From Albula goreensis (Eukaryota; Chordata; Actinopteri; Albuliformes; Albulidae): a stretch of DNA of 64,000 bases. Made by a program: the position numbers and the translations under genes. Below are positions 51,393 to 63,780 of the stretch, in pieces. The stretch lies in NCBI GenBank assembly GCA_022829145.1, contig CM040745.1, positions 18,558,906 to 18,622,905 on the forward strand, given 5' to 3'. The notes below the pieces were generated by a model. That model had not been told where the DNA came from. It worked only from the letters and a program-made list of their open reading frames with translations, and did no database searches. Within the stretch, counting starts at the first letter, position 1. Each line of letters opens with the position of its first letter.

Positions 51393-53725
51393 TCTGTTGT
51401 ATTTATTATTAGTTGCATTATTACTGAAGCTTGCAAGTTAAGACTTGCAAAATATTGAAGCAGGCAAAATGCCAAAATTAATAAGTAAGGTGCCAGAGGG
51501 TAGACCTTTGACTTTTGAAGTTTGAAGATCAAAATGTATTCTTAAAGTTTTATTTACTGAAGTATATTCTTATGATGATCATGTCCCTTAAGCAAATTAT
51601 GTTCTAAATGATTACCAAAGACCAAACATGGGTTCTGATTGGCCTTGCTTGGTTGCAGGGGGTGTGAGGGGCATTTAACATGAAGTGATAGGTAGAGACA
51701 GTGCTGTGAGGCACATATTTAGGAGATTCTGCAACAAGGCAAAAAAGACAGGAGCTACTTTATGGAGGGCAAAATGTCCCCTGACGCACTAATTAGGCTC
51801 ACTAGGACAGAGTTCACATCTATCTCTGGCAAGGTCACTGAGAACCCCTAAGGTAATAGAATGGCTCTGGCTCCATGGTTACGCAGGCACAAAAATAAAG
51901 TGCCTCCTCAAAACTGTGTCTGCTGTGCTGAAAAATGGAAAATATAATCTCACACATATCTTGCAACCTCTTTGTCTTTTGTTGGTCACAACACTATCTG
52001 TTAGAATAGCACTGATGTTACACCCTGCATATTTACAAAGATAAAGATGACTGGGTGTTTACATGAAATTCAGAAAGACTATTAATAGGCTTTCTTGTTG
52101 TGTCTGTTGATTTATTTAATTTTTCAATCTCTCTCAACCAGAAGCAATTAGTCTTCTCTATCTCGTCTCAGAATGATGCCTTCTCCTGAAACTGAAGGCA
52201 CTTCCAAAAGCTGTTTGCATGAAAAATCATGTCTATTCAAATTTATGACAACACATTTTGGTGATGCATCTGAATATGTGACAAATGGAATCTCTCATAA
52301 GAAGTTCCTGCTGTGAGAGCATGAGAAAGGAGACAAAATGTCAGATTACAATGGAAAATAAAATGGCATAACTGTTACATTAAATCACAGCTTCTGTATT
52401 CAAATAGCCCTGGATACGTTTCAGCACATGCTGTTTCACAACATGATCAATGACATTGTGCGGTAGATTCATGCTATGGCTTATCTCTACATCTGTGCTG
52501 TCAGGTAGCGCCTGTTTCTGAGTATATGATGTTTCACTCCACACAAGCAAACATGAACTTTAAATATACTGACTTCAATACTGACAATCAAATGTATCAA
52601 ATGCATATAAACAATGATGAACAGTGGTCACAGGAGACATCAAGGACTAAAAATCAAGGACCACAATGAGAACCACTCCTGTGAAAATAATACATAAGCT
52701 ACACACCACCTATCTACTGATGTCATTTTACAACTGTTGGATGAAACAGAGAATGACTTCTTCTAAATCATTCCAGCATACTGCAGTTGTTCATCTCCCA
52801 GTCAGGGTTCCCTGCATCTGGTTCCTAACCCTTTGCTGCTTACAGACATCCAACCAACTTTCTGAATGATTAAGTAGCATTAGGAAATAATTAACTGGTG
52901 CATTCCAGCTTAGGCTCTAAATGCACAAAAATAGAATTTGTAGATACATACATCATGAACTGTAATAATATGTTAATCTTAATCACAAAGGAAATCCCAT
53001 CACAGCATTTAAAAAATATATTATTTGAATCAAAAAAGGAGTAAGATCTCTATCCAACACCACCAGCATTAGTATGAATAGTAACTATAGTTACATTATC
53101 TCAATCCTGACAAACATCTTACTCCTGGCAGACATCCAGTGAAACAATTAGCAGCAAACAAAGGTCAAGATCTCTTACAAACATGTAAAATCCCTCATTT
53201 AGTATGGATGCTCACAGCTGGAGTTATTTACATACTGACCCGTAGTTGATAAATGCAATCCTTTGGGGCACACACAAAATAACACCCTTTAATGTGGCTC
53301 TTAATACTCAACCTGTAAGTACATTGGGCAATATGGAGGAGTATGTTTTTATAATTCATAAAGCAGAAATTCCTCTTTGGCTCATGGCAGCCAACTAGTA
53401 TGGATGTGGCACAGAGTGCACAATACTGTACAATTAAATAAAATGCAATATAATACAGCTTCCTGTACAGTTTCCTGTACATTTGCATATATCAAATCTG
53501 TGTGACTGTTTACAACAGAGTTTTTTTTTCTCCAGAGCCTTTGAGACAGTCTCCTCTGGTTAACACAGTCACTGTATGACTTACCCTATTTTATTTCTCT
53601 TTATGTGCAGTTGGGCCAAATCTTAAGAAAGGATCTGCTATACCAGCAGAAAGGCTATACCAGGACATAAAATTTTTATAGTAGGCTATTCCCTGAAAAA
53701 GCTCCTCCAGATGGCATGACAATAA
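51393..53725. other. Non-coding stretch, nothing recognised
   Basis: AT-rich DNA with chance frames only. Confidence 0.5.
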
Positions 53726-53729
53726 TAAA

Positions 53730-54035
53730 TTGTGCGAATTTCGACGTTCAGTAGCTTGGACATGTGTCGTTTCATTTTAATCTGGCCATTTACTTTGAGC
53801 AGTTTGGGTCTCTGGGACCCAAAGTTTCTCTCTCTCCCAGCACTGATAATGTTTTGGTGGCAGACGTGTTTGGCTCTAATTGGAGGGGAATGGTGATTTT
53901 TCTCTTAATATGGCAGAGAAGTGTCCCCTCTCTCCCTGTGGGTATTGTCACACTTAAATACATCCCTCCACTGGTGACAGGAACCTCTGTGTGCGGTTAC
54001 ATTTTTACAGGGTGACAGGACTTCTTACAGCGGTC
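53730..54035. promoter_or_regulatory. Candidate conserved non-coding block
   Basis: Non-repetitive and less AT-rich, with gtgcgaatttcgacgttcag (about 53732) and ggctctaattggaggggaat (about 53870). An 83-codon frame crosses it without known domains. Weak regulatory candidate. Confidence 0.25.
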
Positions 54036-54094
54036 CTGTGCCTAAAGCATTGCAGAAAGCTCTTTCAATTCCTCTGAGGATCTTAAAGAGTTGA

Positions 54095-54097
<3 letters not shown>

Positions 54098-54177
<80 letters not shown>
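54098..54177 (+). repeat. (TG)n microsatellite, 40 units
   Basis: Pure TG dinucleotides over 80 bp. Confidence 0.99.
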
Positions 54178-54179
<2 letters not shown>

Positions 54180-54180
<1 letters not shown>

Positions 54181-54640
54181 TATATTCTATGAAAATGTGT
54201 GCAGTCTCCTGAGTAGTCTGCTTTTGATGTTGGCTTTGAGGTGAAGCACTCTGGGAAGGATCAGTCCCACTCAAATTTTTTTGGGGGAGGGTAAATGCAG
54301 TTGGGTGGAGGGCTGATGCCAGTTTCTCTTCTGCCCTGGGACACTGGACTGCTGACGGTCAGGTTTCTACGTTGCGAGTTTCGGCAGTATCCCATCGCCA
54401 GCCTGCCACAGCACATCTTTGTCAGCAGTCTTGAAGCTTTTCGCCCCTCTTCATCCTGTGCTTGCTCAAAGCCCACTGTGGCGTCCCACATCAATTCATG
54501 GCCATCAGCTTTCAACAATGCTTACTGTCTATCTGGCAACCTCGCCCTTGACCTCCATTTCCCCTGCTTTCAGTCTCCCCCAGGCTGTGCTCAGACTTGT
54601 TTGAGAAGCAAACCTTTGCCGCATTGGTGGGTTGTTGGCA
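54180..54640. promoter_or_regulatory. Less AT-rich non-repetitive block
   Basis: Balanced composition with ctacgttgcgagtttcggca gtatcccatcg (about 54367). A 145-codon plus frame and an 85-codon minus frame overlap, but neither has a known domain and no splice borders were seen. Either a regulatory block or unrecognised decayed coding sequence. Confidence 0.25.
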
Positions 54641-57600
54641 GTAACACTTTCAATGTTCATTTTGTTTATAACTTTACAGATTTAATGCAGTTGCAGTCAA
54701 TTTTTTTCATCACAGGGATAATATCCCAGTAAGATGAATGCAGAGCATGAATAATTGAATTCATATCCCTGTATGGTGCAGTTGTCTTGACTCAAGTGAT
54801 GACAAAAGTTACAAAGTCCATTCATTGTAGGGTGAATTTTAAAATGATGCATTCTGTTTTTATTAACTAGACCTCATAACCATTAAATAGATGCAAAAAG
54901 TCAATTCACAGAGCATGTACAATGATTCATTTGTTATCAAGAAGCCCTTTCCATGTCGTCCACTCTCATTGCCTGCTTTACCTGCTCTAAGCCATTCTGT
55001 TTTTAAGTCGATGCTTCTCAGTTATAATCTGCAGGATATACATTGAAAAATGGAGGCTAGTCTATCATGTGCTTCTGGCATTATGCCACCTTATCTTTGA
55101 GTCCTGCAGTTCATCTACACAGGGAGAGAATGGAAAATAGAAACAGAAAAGTGAAACAAAAGGGCTGGGCTTCAGTGATTATATGATTATGCATGGGCAC
55201 ACTTCCCTTGCTTGGTTACGTGCATTTATACCCTTAGGGAGACAGATCAATGACCGTCAATCTGAAGGTACTGAGTGGGATATTGTAGAGGAGGCATGAG
55301 TGGCACCATATTCCTCCTGAATAATTCTGGACACTGGTATTCTGTGCTGCATACAAGCTGAACTGATGACTATAAATGTTTGTTCATGTCTTTGTTAACA
55401 TAAGTAAATTATGTCTATGGATAGGGGCAGGTTGGTCTTTATATCCACCACAGCCTGCCCCCTGAAGCCAGTCCAACGTTGCTGTGGACTAGGAGACCGA
55501 TCCAAGCTTTGATCAGTTGCCTCAAGCCACAGAAATTCTCATTAACTAATGTTATCAAATGCATGAGAAAATCATGAAACATGTGGACTACTAATAATAT
55601 GTGGGTTAGCGGCTTTGTGACTTTGTGTTTTGTAGTATGTATGGGTTAGGAAAACAGCATGAAAGTACAGATAGGGTCTGTGTCATTTTTCCTGAATAGA
55701 TATGAATGCTCAGCTTGAATTACTAAACTGTACAGAAGAATATATAGATCAAATGACATATTTTCTGTATGTGTTTTAACATAAAACAGCTTTACTAACA
55801 CTACTGTATTTTAAATCAGTCCCAAGAGCAGTGAGGTGGCAGCAGTGCACACTGTGATGTGAAAGGACAGTGTTAACTGTGCGATCAAAAGAGACTAAAC
55901 AGAATTCCCATGCAGGCTAGCATTCCCTATCGTCACAACATTAAACTATCATAGTCTATTACATAATATTCAAGATGGTTAATAAAATGGAACAGGGCCA
56001 AAGAGGTTTACTAATAGATTTAATATGAACATAGAGATACAGCTCCAGTTTGACTGGAATGCAATAACCTTGCAGTTAATTCACCCAGTATGACCTATGG
56101 GAAAAAATGTATTTTAAATAACAGATATCCATGAGGAATGTGAAGAATGGGCTATTTTTTGCTATGCTCTGTTCTAAAGTTCACATTCAATGTGAAGTGA
56201 GTGCTAGAGGCCTTTGACATAATCAAAGTAAGAGAATGTGGGCATCCTGACAGACAGGGAGTTCCATGATGAAATGGAATTGAAGTGAACTTTAGCAGAA
56301 ATGAAATTTTCTCTCTATGGTTTTCACAGGATCAACCAATTGGAATTTATTCCATGAAAACAGATAATACGTGACATGGAGTATAATGCAATTCTCCTCT
56401 GCCTTGTGGATTCAAGGGGGAACGCATATATCAAGTTTAATGATTATATTTTATTGATTTTGAAAATCTGGGATGATTTTGTCTCCTGTGGGTTGACAAT
56501 GGAAGTATTCATACTTTTAATGCATCAGTTTTAAATGGAAGGCAATGTAATTGGAGATTTATAACCACTTTGTTAAATGCCTTAACTGTGCCAGCTCATG
56601 TTGAAAAATATGGATTTCAGCCAAAATAATACATATTATCTCAACAGATTCCTGGAAGCATCCTAGACCTGTTGTTCCTTCTGCATGTATATCATTACAT
56701 TGTTTTAATTACATTATTACAAATGTATGGTATAAACAACATCAAATAAATCTGCACATGTTTAACCACTTAATTCATGAGAGAAAGGCATATAGAAAAA
56801 CTTAAACATGTCCTGTTCTTTTATCATTGTAAAAACACAAGCTTCAGGGGGCCATTGTCATTCTCATACCATTCCTCATGATGAATGGCACAGAAGGCCA
56901 GTGTGAAGGCAGGTCCAGCGCTTGCCATATGCTACTAGCAAGCTTCAGTTTGAGACAATTAATGCTGGAATTATGATGATATCATGATCAGTGTAGTGTC
57001 TGAAAATAAAAATAGTTTTAGAAGTGGCTTTTTCAATAACTGATCCTAAAAAAATAAATTTAAGTCCCTATCTCAAAACCGCAGAAAATGGTGGAAGGGC
57101 AGACATTCACATATTTCATTGATGCTATATTCTGTTGTGCCAATGAGAGTAGTCACTTTTCTGTCAAGATGAAGAAGATTTTGACTGCTCTAATTGCTTT
57201 TGCTGCAAACAGAAATGGGCTGTTAGTCACAGCTGAATGCATCCCTATGTCACAGCACAGCCTGTTTAAACTGAAAAAAACATCAGTCCACACTCATTCA
57301 CACCCATGAAAATACAGGCACAGACACACATGCATGCACGCATACACACACACGCACAGATTGCCTTGTCCAGACTGATCTTTATATTTTAATGCACCAA
57401 TTCAGCTGTAGATAGTTTTTTTTGTAACTGAGTCAGTTATTCATGGAAATGCCTGATGATATAAAGCCATATATTTCCTTTCACAACCCCCTTTCTACCT
57501 CCAGTGCCAAAAGTTGCTTGACATGACAAAATAATGACCTTTCTTTCCAAACCTTTCTTTTTTTGTCTCAATGAGGTAAAACAAAGAGTTGCGACTTCTA

Positions 57601-58245
57601 TGTTCATTGGAAACAATGTCTCCTAAAGTTGTTACAATAGCACTGCAGAAGTTTTTTTCATAATAAATGAGGGATACATATTTGATGGCCAATTGTCTAC
57701 CAGGATGATTCTTTGTTAGAAATCATATCGCCTTCAGCATGTATGTCATGCTTAAAGCAGCGTCCTTGAATGTGGTAATAATACAAGAGGATGCCACAAC
57801 AGGGAGTCCAATCAAATGAAACTGTGCTTACATGTCGAGCCCTCCTCCTGTCAATGTCTGGAAAACAAAGGATACTCATTTGCACTTCAAATGGCCTTCT
57901 CTGCATGATTTTGAGAATTATGAGTACATCTGCATATTGTTAAGAATTCAACGACTTTCCAAGCTTCAAGATCTGTGACTGTGTATTTTCATAAATATTA
58001 CTCAGTGCATCACACTAATATCTCATTGTTAATGAGTTTTCATGGTATCTTTTAAATAGTTAATAACATATTTATGGAAACATTCAAGAATTAGACATTG
58101 AAAATTGTAATGTTGTAAGAGCAGGTCATTGGATGAGACTGATCTTGTTAGTAATTGTCTGAAGCCAGAATGTAGCTGATTGGAATACCACTTGTGAGGG
58201 ATGCAGGTGCTGTACACTTCTCATCATGATAATGACTATCAGCAA
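54641..58245. other. Long non-coding stretch, minor simple repeats
   Basis: AT-rich DNA with an imperfect CA run at about 57320-57360. No exon or mobile element recognised. Confidence 0.5.
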
Positions 58246-59841
58246 TATCACCATGGAGAAAGCGGACACAGCCCAGGGGCATCACCATGGAAAGAGCGGA
58301 CACAGCCCAGGGGCTTCACCATGGAGAGAGAGGACACAGCCCAGGGGCATCACCATGGAAAGAGCGGACACAGCCCAGGGGCTTCACCATGGAGAGAGAG
58401 GACACAGCCCAGGGGCTTCACCATGGAGAGAGAGGACACAGCCCAGGGGCATCACCATGGAAAGAGAGGACACAGCCCACACAGCCCAGGGCTTCACCAT
58501 GGAGAGAGAGGACACAGCCCAGGGGCTTCACCATGGAGAGAGAGGACACAGCCATGGGGGCATCACCATGGAGAGAGCGGACACAGCACAGGGGCTTCAC
58601 CATGGAGAGAGAGGACACAGCCCAGGGGCATCACCATGGAGAGAGCGGACACAGCCCAGGGGCATCACCATATAGAGAGAGGACACAGCCCAGGGGCATC
58701 ACCATGGAAAGAGCGGACACAGCCCAGGGGCATCACCATGGAAAGAGCGGACACAGCCCAGGGGCATCACCATGGAAGAGCGGACACAGCCCAGGGGCTT
58801 CACCATGGAGAGAGCGGACACAGCCCAGGGGCATCACCATGGAGAGAGGGGACACAGCCCAGGGGCATCACCATATAGAGAGAGGACACAACCCAGGGGC
58901 TTCACCATATAGAGAGAGGACACAGCCCAGGGGCATCACCATGGAGAGAGTGGACACAGCCCAGGGGCTTCACCATGAAAGAGTGGACACAGCCCAGGGG
59001 CTTCACCATGGAGAGAGTGGACACAGCCAGGGCATCACCATGGAGAGAGAGGACACAGCCCAGGGGCATCACCATGGAGAGAGCGGACACAGCCCAGGGG
59101 CTTCACCATGGAGAGAGAGGACACAGCCAGGGCATCACCATATAGAGAGAGGACACAGCCCAGGGCTTCACCATAGAGGACACAGCCCAGGGGAGAGGAC
59201 ACAGCCCAGGGCATCACCATGGAGAGAGTGGACACAGCCCAGGGCATCACCATGGTGGACACAGCCCAGGGTGGAGTGGACACAGCCCAGGGGCATCACC
59301 ATGGAGAGAGTGGACACAGCCCAGGGGCATCACCATGGAGAGAGTGGACACAGCCCAGGGGCTTCACCATGGAGAGAGTGGACACAGCCAAGGAGCATCA
59401 CCATATAGAGAGAGGACACAGCCCAGGGGCATCACCATGGAGAGAGAGGACACAGCCCAGGGGCATCACCATGGAGAGAGTGGACACAGCCCAGGGGCTT
59501 CACCATGGAGAGAGGACACAGCCCAGGGGCATCACCATGGAGAGAGGACACAGCCCAGGGGCATCACCATGGAGAGAGGACACAGCCAGGGGCATCACCA
59601 TGTAGAGAGAGGACACAGCCCAGGGGCATCACCATGGAGAGAGAGGACACAGCCCAGGGGCATCACCATGGAGAGAGAGGACACAGCCCAGGGGCATCAC
59701 CATATAGAGAGAGGACACAGCCCAGGGGCTTCACCATGTAGAGAGAGGACACAGCCTAGGGGCATCACCATGGAGAAAGCGGACACAGCCCAGGGGCATC
59801 ACCATGGAGAGAGACGACACAGCCCAGGAGCTTCACCATGG
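58246..59841 (+). repeat. Minisatellite: about 49 tandem units of 34 bp
   Basis: The unit has two parts read in order, ccatggagagagaggacaca and gcccaggggcatca, for 34 bp. About 49 copies were counted by eye. Variant positions are cat/ctt before CACCATGG, gcgg/gagg/gtgg before ACACAGCCC, gaaag/gagag, and rare ccatatag or ccatgtag units. Shorter units near 59160-59280 and 59500-59600 show internal deletions. Because 34 is not a multiple of 3 and the unit lacks stops in every phase, long plus-strand frames run through it (up to 373 codons, 58287-59408) with a 34-residue period containing GHSPGASPW, ERTQPRGITM and DTAQGHHHG. Stops come only from the tatag/tgtag units. A non-coding minisatellite is the default call. 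Confidence 0.97.
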
Positions 59842-62395
59842 CTGATGGGCATCATTCTGTATTCAGTTCAGCACATTTCAAAGATCTTCTTTGCATATCC
59901 TTTGGGAAAATATTGTCTGTTCCCTACATGAGAGAATGAATAGAAAGACGAGATATGTGAAAACAGATTGAACACAAAGTGACTTTTTACAGCATACCTG
60001 GTAGTAGAGAACTGAGATTTATACTGTAAGGCCAACTGCTGAAACTACTAGCCTAAATAAAAATATATTTTTTTATAAGTACTGCATTGCAACCGGGAAG
60101 TGTAAATATACTTTCTGTCAACAGTGCAGATAGCAAAGTCAGAACTGTCAAGAGAAAAGAGATGCTTGAACAGTATTTAATTTCAGCACCCTCTGCACAT
60201 TTCTGTTGGTTTATCTGAAGACAGATTGTAGTGATTAAGAGAACCATTATAGTATTAGCATGGTGATATGTGATATGGAAGCACACTGGCAGACACAGAC
60301 CATTTCCGTTACAGAACTGCAGAGACATAGTGAGGATGAATTGGATGTGTACCCTACATGGGGACTGAATTTATTTCAGCTTTGCTGTTTTCATTTATAT
60401 TTCCTGTCACTCATCAGTCTGTGGACCATCTACATTTACAGAAGTCATTTTCATGATCACCATTCTAATCTCAACAGTATGACAAGAGGTTAATTGCAAT
60501 GGGATCCTTTTGTTCTACTAAATGTGAACAACATTCCAAAATTATGTACAAATCTTTAATATTTACATAATAAATTATAATAATAAATTTATTTTTATGA
60601 ACTCATAAGTATCATGAGTTGAATTGGATAACGGGTATTTATAGAAAGGATCATATGAATAGGTATTAATAATACACACACAAACATACACACCCCCCTG
60701 TATGTGTGAACATTTGTGAGTCTGTCTGTGTGGGTATGAATGTATGTATGAAAAGCAAATACCATAACTGTCATGGCATTTGACTTCTATTAGTATGCAA
60801 AATGATTCATTGACTTTCTGAAGCTTGGTCCCAACAGAAACTAGAGATTCACAGAAATTGTACTTTTCCCTTCTTAGACCTGAGCAACGTATCATCATTT
60901 TTCAAGTGAAATTTAAAGAACAGACTACCAGTAGGAGAAGATCTGTCTGGTTTGTATTGATTTTCCTGTTAGAAAATACATCCTTAAATTAAAATGACCT
61001 ACCTATGTTATTGCAGCACTTTTTTTTAGAAAGATAATAGCCTATAATTAAAACATAGAGTAACAGTTTTTCATTTTAATGATGACTAGCTTACATTTGA
61101 TAAAATAACAGCCTCATCAGCTAAATTTGAAACATGTAGGGGATGGGGTAGTTTATAAGCTTTGTAATAATTTTATTCGGCTTGTCAGCAAATTATATAG
61201 CATGCTGCATGGTCCACACTATTTGTACAATGCAGGATATAAATTGTTTTCTATTACAACTGGATATAAATACATAAAACAACACTTATGAATATCAAGC
61301 ACTTTATCACTTTGATACTAAAAAATAAATACACTCATGGTACTATGAAATGTGCTATATGAAAGGTGATAAAGGGGCATATGTTAGCAGTATTTTTGAG
61401 GAATACAATGAAAAATAAAAAATGCTTGATATAAAGATTGTTTGGAGTAAGATCAATAAATTCACAAAATAGACCAAAGATCATCACTGAAAATACAATC
61501 CTCATGTGCAAAGCCAACTCCATGTACAGATAATGAAAACAAATTATTAAATATTCACAGAAGATTATAATATTCACTGGCTTGATTGGTTAATTAAAAA
61601 TAGGGACAGGGCCAATAAATGAAGGTTACAGCAATGCAAGTAATGATTCCAATATATAAAGTACTGAAATAAATAATTTGTGTATTTTTATGCCACTTTC
61701 AAAGTTAAAACATGCAATATTTGAATGACTTCCACTGCTGATGGCATTCATATCTCAGGGGTTGTAATCCATAGAATGCAATATCATTAATAGAATTCAC
61801 AAATTATCAGTTGGAAAAACCGTGCATGAACACTATGCTCCAATCATCATGAAGGCTGCTATGAACTAGAAAGGGAGCAAAACATTCAATTCTTGCTATA
61901 ACCAAAGACCATTACATTGGCTGAAAGAGCATTCTGGCAAATGCACAGTAGAGGAAGAAAGAGCCACTGAATGGTGAATAACCAACAGATGGCCTTCCGG
62001 ATGTTCACAGATCCACAACCGGCAAATTTACAGTTAACTAAATGGAGGAGGAATGTATGAACTGGTATTTAAAACAAATCAAACCACTTTCTTTCTATCA
62101 AATGTCCAGGCTTTGTACAGCCGTATTTGGGATCCTCTCCTGTTGTAGAAGTGATTCAAGGCCTGTCCAAATCTCTTTGTAGCTCTGACCAAATAAAAAT
62201 GCTTAGTTTAAATATCTGGGGTCACATCCACTGCTGATTCATTTGCATCACTTGATGGAAGATGGTGTTCATTCTAGGCAACCATTCATATTAGGCAACA
62301 TTCAGTTTTACAAACAGTACAGAAAATGCACCTCGTTTTTCACTGTACACATAGTCTGACCTGTTTCAGCATTTCATTAACCTGCTGTACTGAGA
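59842..62395. other. Non-coding stretch, nothing recognised
   Basis: AT-rich DNA. A short imperfect CA run lies at about 60674-60700. No exon or transposon recognised. Confidence 0.5.
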
Positions 62396-62399
62396 TTTA

Positions 62400-62820
62400 A
62401 CAGGACTGGCCTAGGGAAGGGAATGCCAGAGCCAGATATGACCTCAGTTCCTGCACAATCAGAGCAGGGGAGACAAATGGAGCGTGAATGTGGGGTGGAT
62501 GGGGGGGCTGTGTGTCCTTCAGCCTCCCACCCAACACATGCCGCTTGCCCTCCTGTCACATACCCGGCCGCGGGGGTCCGTAATGCCCTGTCAAAATCCA
62601 TTTACCTCCTCGAGTCGACCTGTCTGGCACACAGCGCCACCGACCTGGCGGGGGCCAGTGCCAGGGGTTGGAGGGGAGAGCTGGCAGCCCCACACTTCCT
62701 CCCATCACTCCTAGAATGTGTGGGTGCGGGGCTGAGACGCCCATGTGGAGCGTCACTCCCACTCCAGAGCACAGTGCGATGTGGAGGATATTCCTGCAGA
62801 TCTGACTGACTCAGGATGCA
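62400..62820. promoter_or_regulatory. GC-rich island, possible regulatory element or cryptic exon
   Basis: The GC-richest block of the right half, with CpGs at ccggccgcgggggtccgtaa (about 62563-62582), ctcgagtcgacctg (about 62609) and gacctggcgggggcc (about 62642). It is open for 128 codons on the plus strand (62423-62809) and for 68-74 codons on the minus strand. The peptides are rich in Cys, Pro and Gly, without a recognised domain. Sitting about 400 bp from a candidate minus-strand exon, it could be a CpG-containing enhancer or promoter. Coding use is not supported. Confidence 0.35.
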
Positions 62821-63182
62821 TATTCACAACATGTCGATGATATGTGTGTAGCTAGAGTATTCTGAGAGCTGAATGTGTCTTAGTTTACAAAGTTTGCTAT
62901 TATCAGTTACTTCTATGAATAAATATTGTTTCATTTGTGTACATATGAGAATCAACTCCAGCTTCTGGCGGCAAAATAGTGCTGATGTACACAAAAAGAC
63001 AGATGCATTAACAGGCAGATGCTTCAGCTGAGCTAAAAATGCAAAGATAAATGCAAAATATATTGATAATAACAGGGAAACAATCAAAAAACTGCTTTGT
63101 AATGAGCTGGCCCTTTTTCCTCTTTCATCTTGTCACATGACCTATAATATTAAAGAATAAAATGAAAAAAGGCTGTGCTCAC

Positions 63183-63339
63183 CTGCATATCACTTAAGGA
63201 CTCTTCTTTTTCTGTATCCATTTTTTCCCATGAGTTATTGGCAAGAATGTGGTGAAAGGAGCTGGTACACTCTTGTTTAATGATGGAGGCTTTTCCCTGC
63301 AACGTTAAGTCAACTGCTGAGGCTGAACTTTTCCACACA
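63183..63339 (-). CDS. Possible internal coding exon, gene unrecognised
   Basis: On the minus strand a 157-nt segment is bounded by an acceptor with a pyrimidine-rich lead (ttttctcacag, AG at 63341-63340) and a consensus donor (atgcag|gtgagc, GT at 63182-63181). The frame is open throughout. It encodes about 52 residues beginning near VWKSSASAVDLT, containing IIKQEC and NNSWEKMDTEKEE, and ending SLSDMQ at a codon boundary. The mixed charged and polar composition looks more protein-like than other frames here. I did not recognise the family. The exon would enter with one base of a split codon and leave in phase 0. Another acceptor (accattccag) lies 19 nt upstream. It could equally be a chance frame between fortuitous splice-like sites. 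Confidence 0.35.
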
Positions 63340-63419
63340 CTGTGAGAAAATACCACATCTGGAATGGTAAAAAATGTAAATGGAAGCTAGAGGTGCTAAG
63401 GAAATAAATCAAATACATT

Positions 63420-63780
63420 TTGTTTTGTAATTTGAACACATGGAGTAATTTATTTAGGTGTTGGCATCGTTCCATAATGTCAGACAGCTCTAATGCACTC
63501 TGTTGTAATGTTCTCCAGCTGAACACTTTAATTTAGGCTGGCTGCTCATGGACTTTTTTCAACACTCTTAACATTAAGCTTTATTCTGATTAGCCAATCT
63601 TTTACAATTAGAATTTTTGTAATATTGCCCATGACAAAAGACAAGACCATAAACAAATAATCAGACCCAATGATGACACCAGGCACGTTGTCAGGTCCTA
63701 ATAACCAGTTAGGCATGCACAACAGTGCAATCTGTGCACATTGACATGCTTTGACGACATATTGATATAACACACTTACA
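63420..63780. promoter_or_regulatory. Candidate conserved non-coding DNA beside the possible exon
   Basis: Non-repetitive sequence upstream of the possible exon on the minus strand. It has aatttatttaggtgttggca (about 63448), attctgattagccaatcttt (CCAAT-like on the plus strand, about 63583) and gcacgttgtcaggtcctaat (about 63683). An 86-codon minus frame at 63546-63806 has no known domain. Weak call. Confidence 0.25.

Noticed and set aside
51236..51532. Leucine-rich membrane protein
   Set aside because: The poly-Leu run is the (AAT)n repeat read on the minus strand.
58287..59408. 373-codon plus-strand frame as a repeat-protein gene
   Set aside because: It lies wholly inside the 34-bp minisatellite, has rivals in the other frames, and its openness follows from a stop-free unit whose length is not a multiple of 3. 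No splice sites, signal peptide or non-repeat domain. Kept only as a finding.
58246..59841. CRISPR array
   Set aside because: Units are contiguous near-identical tandem repeats without unique spacers, in clearly eukaryotic DNA.
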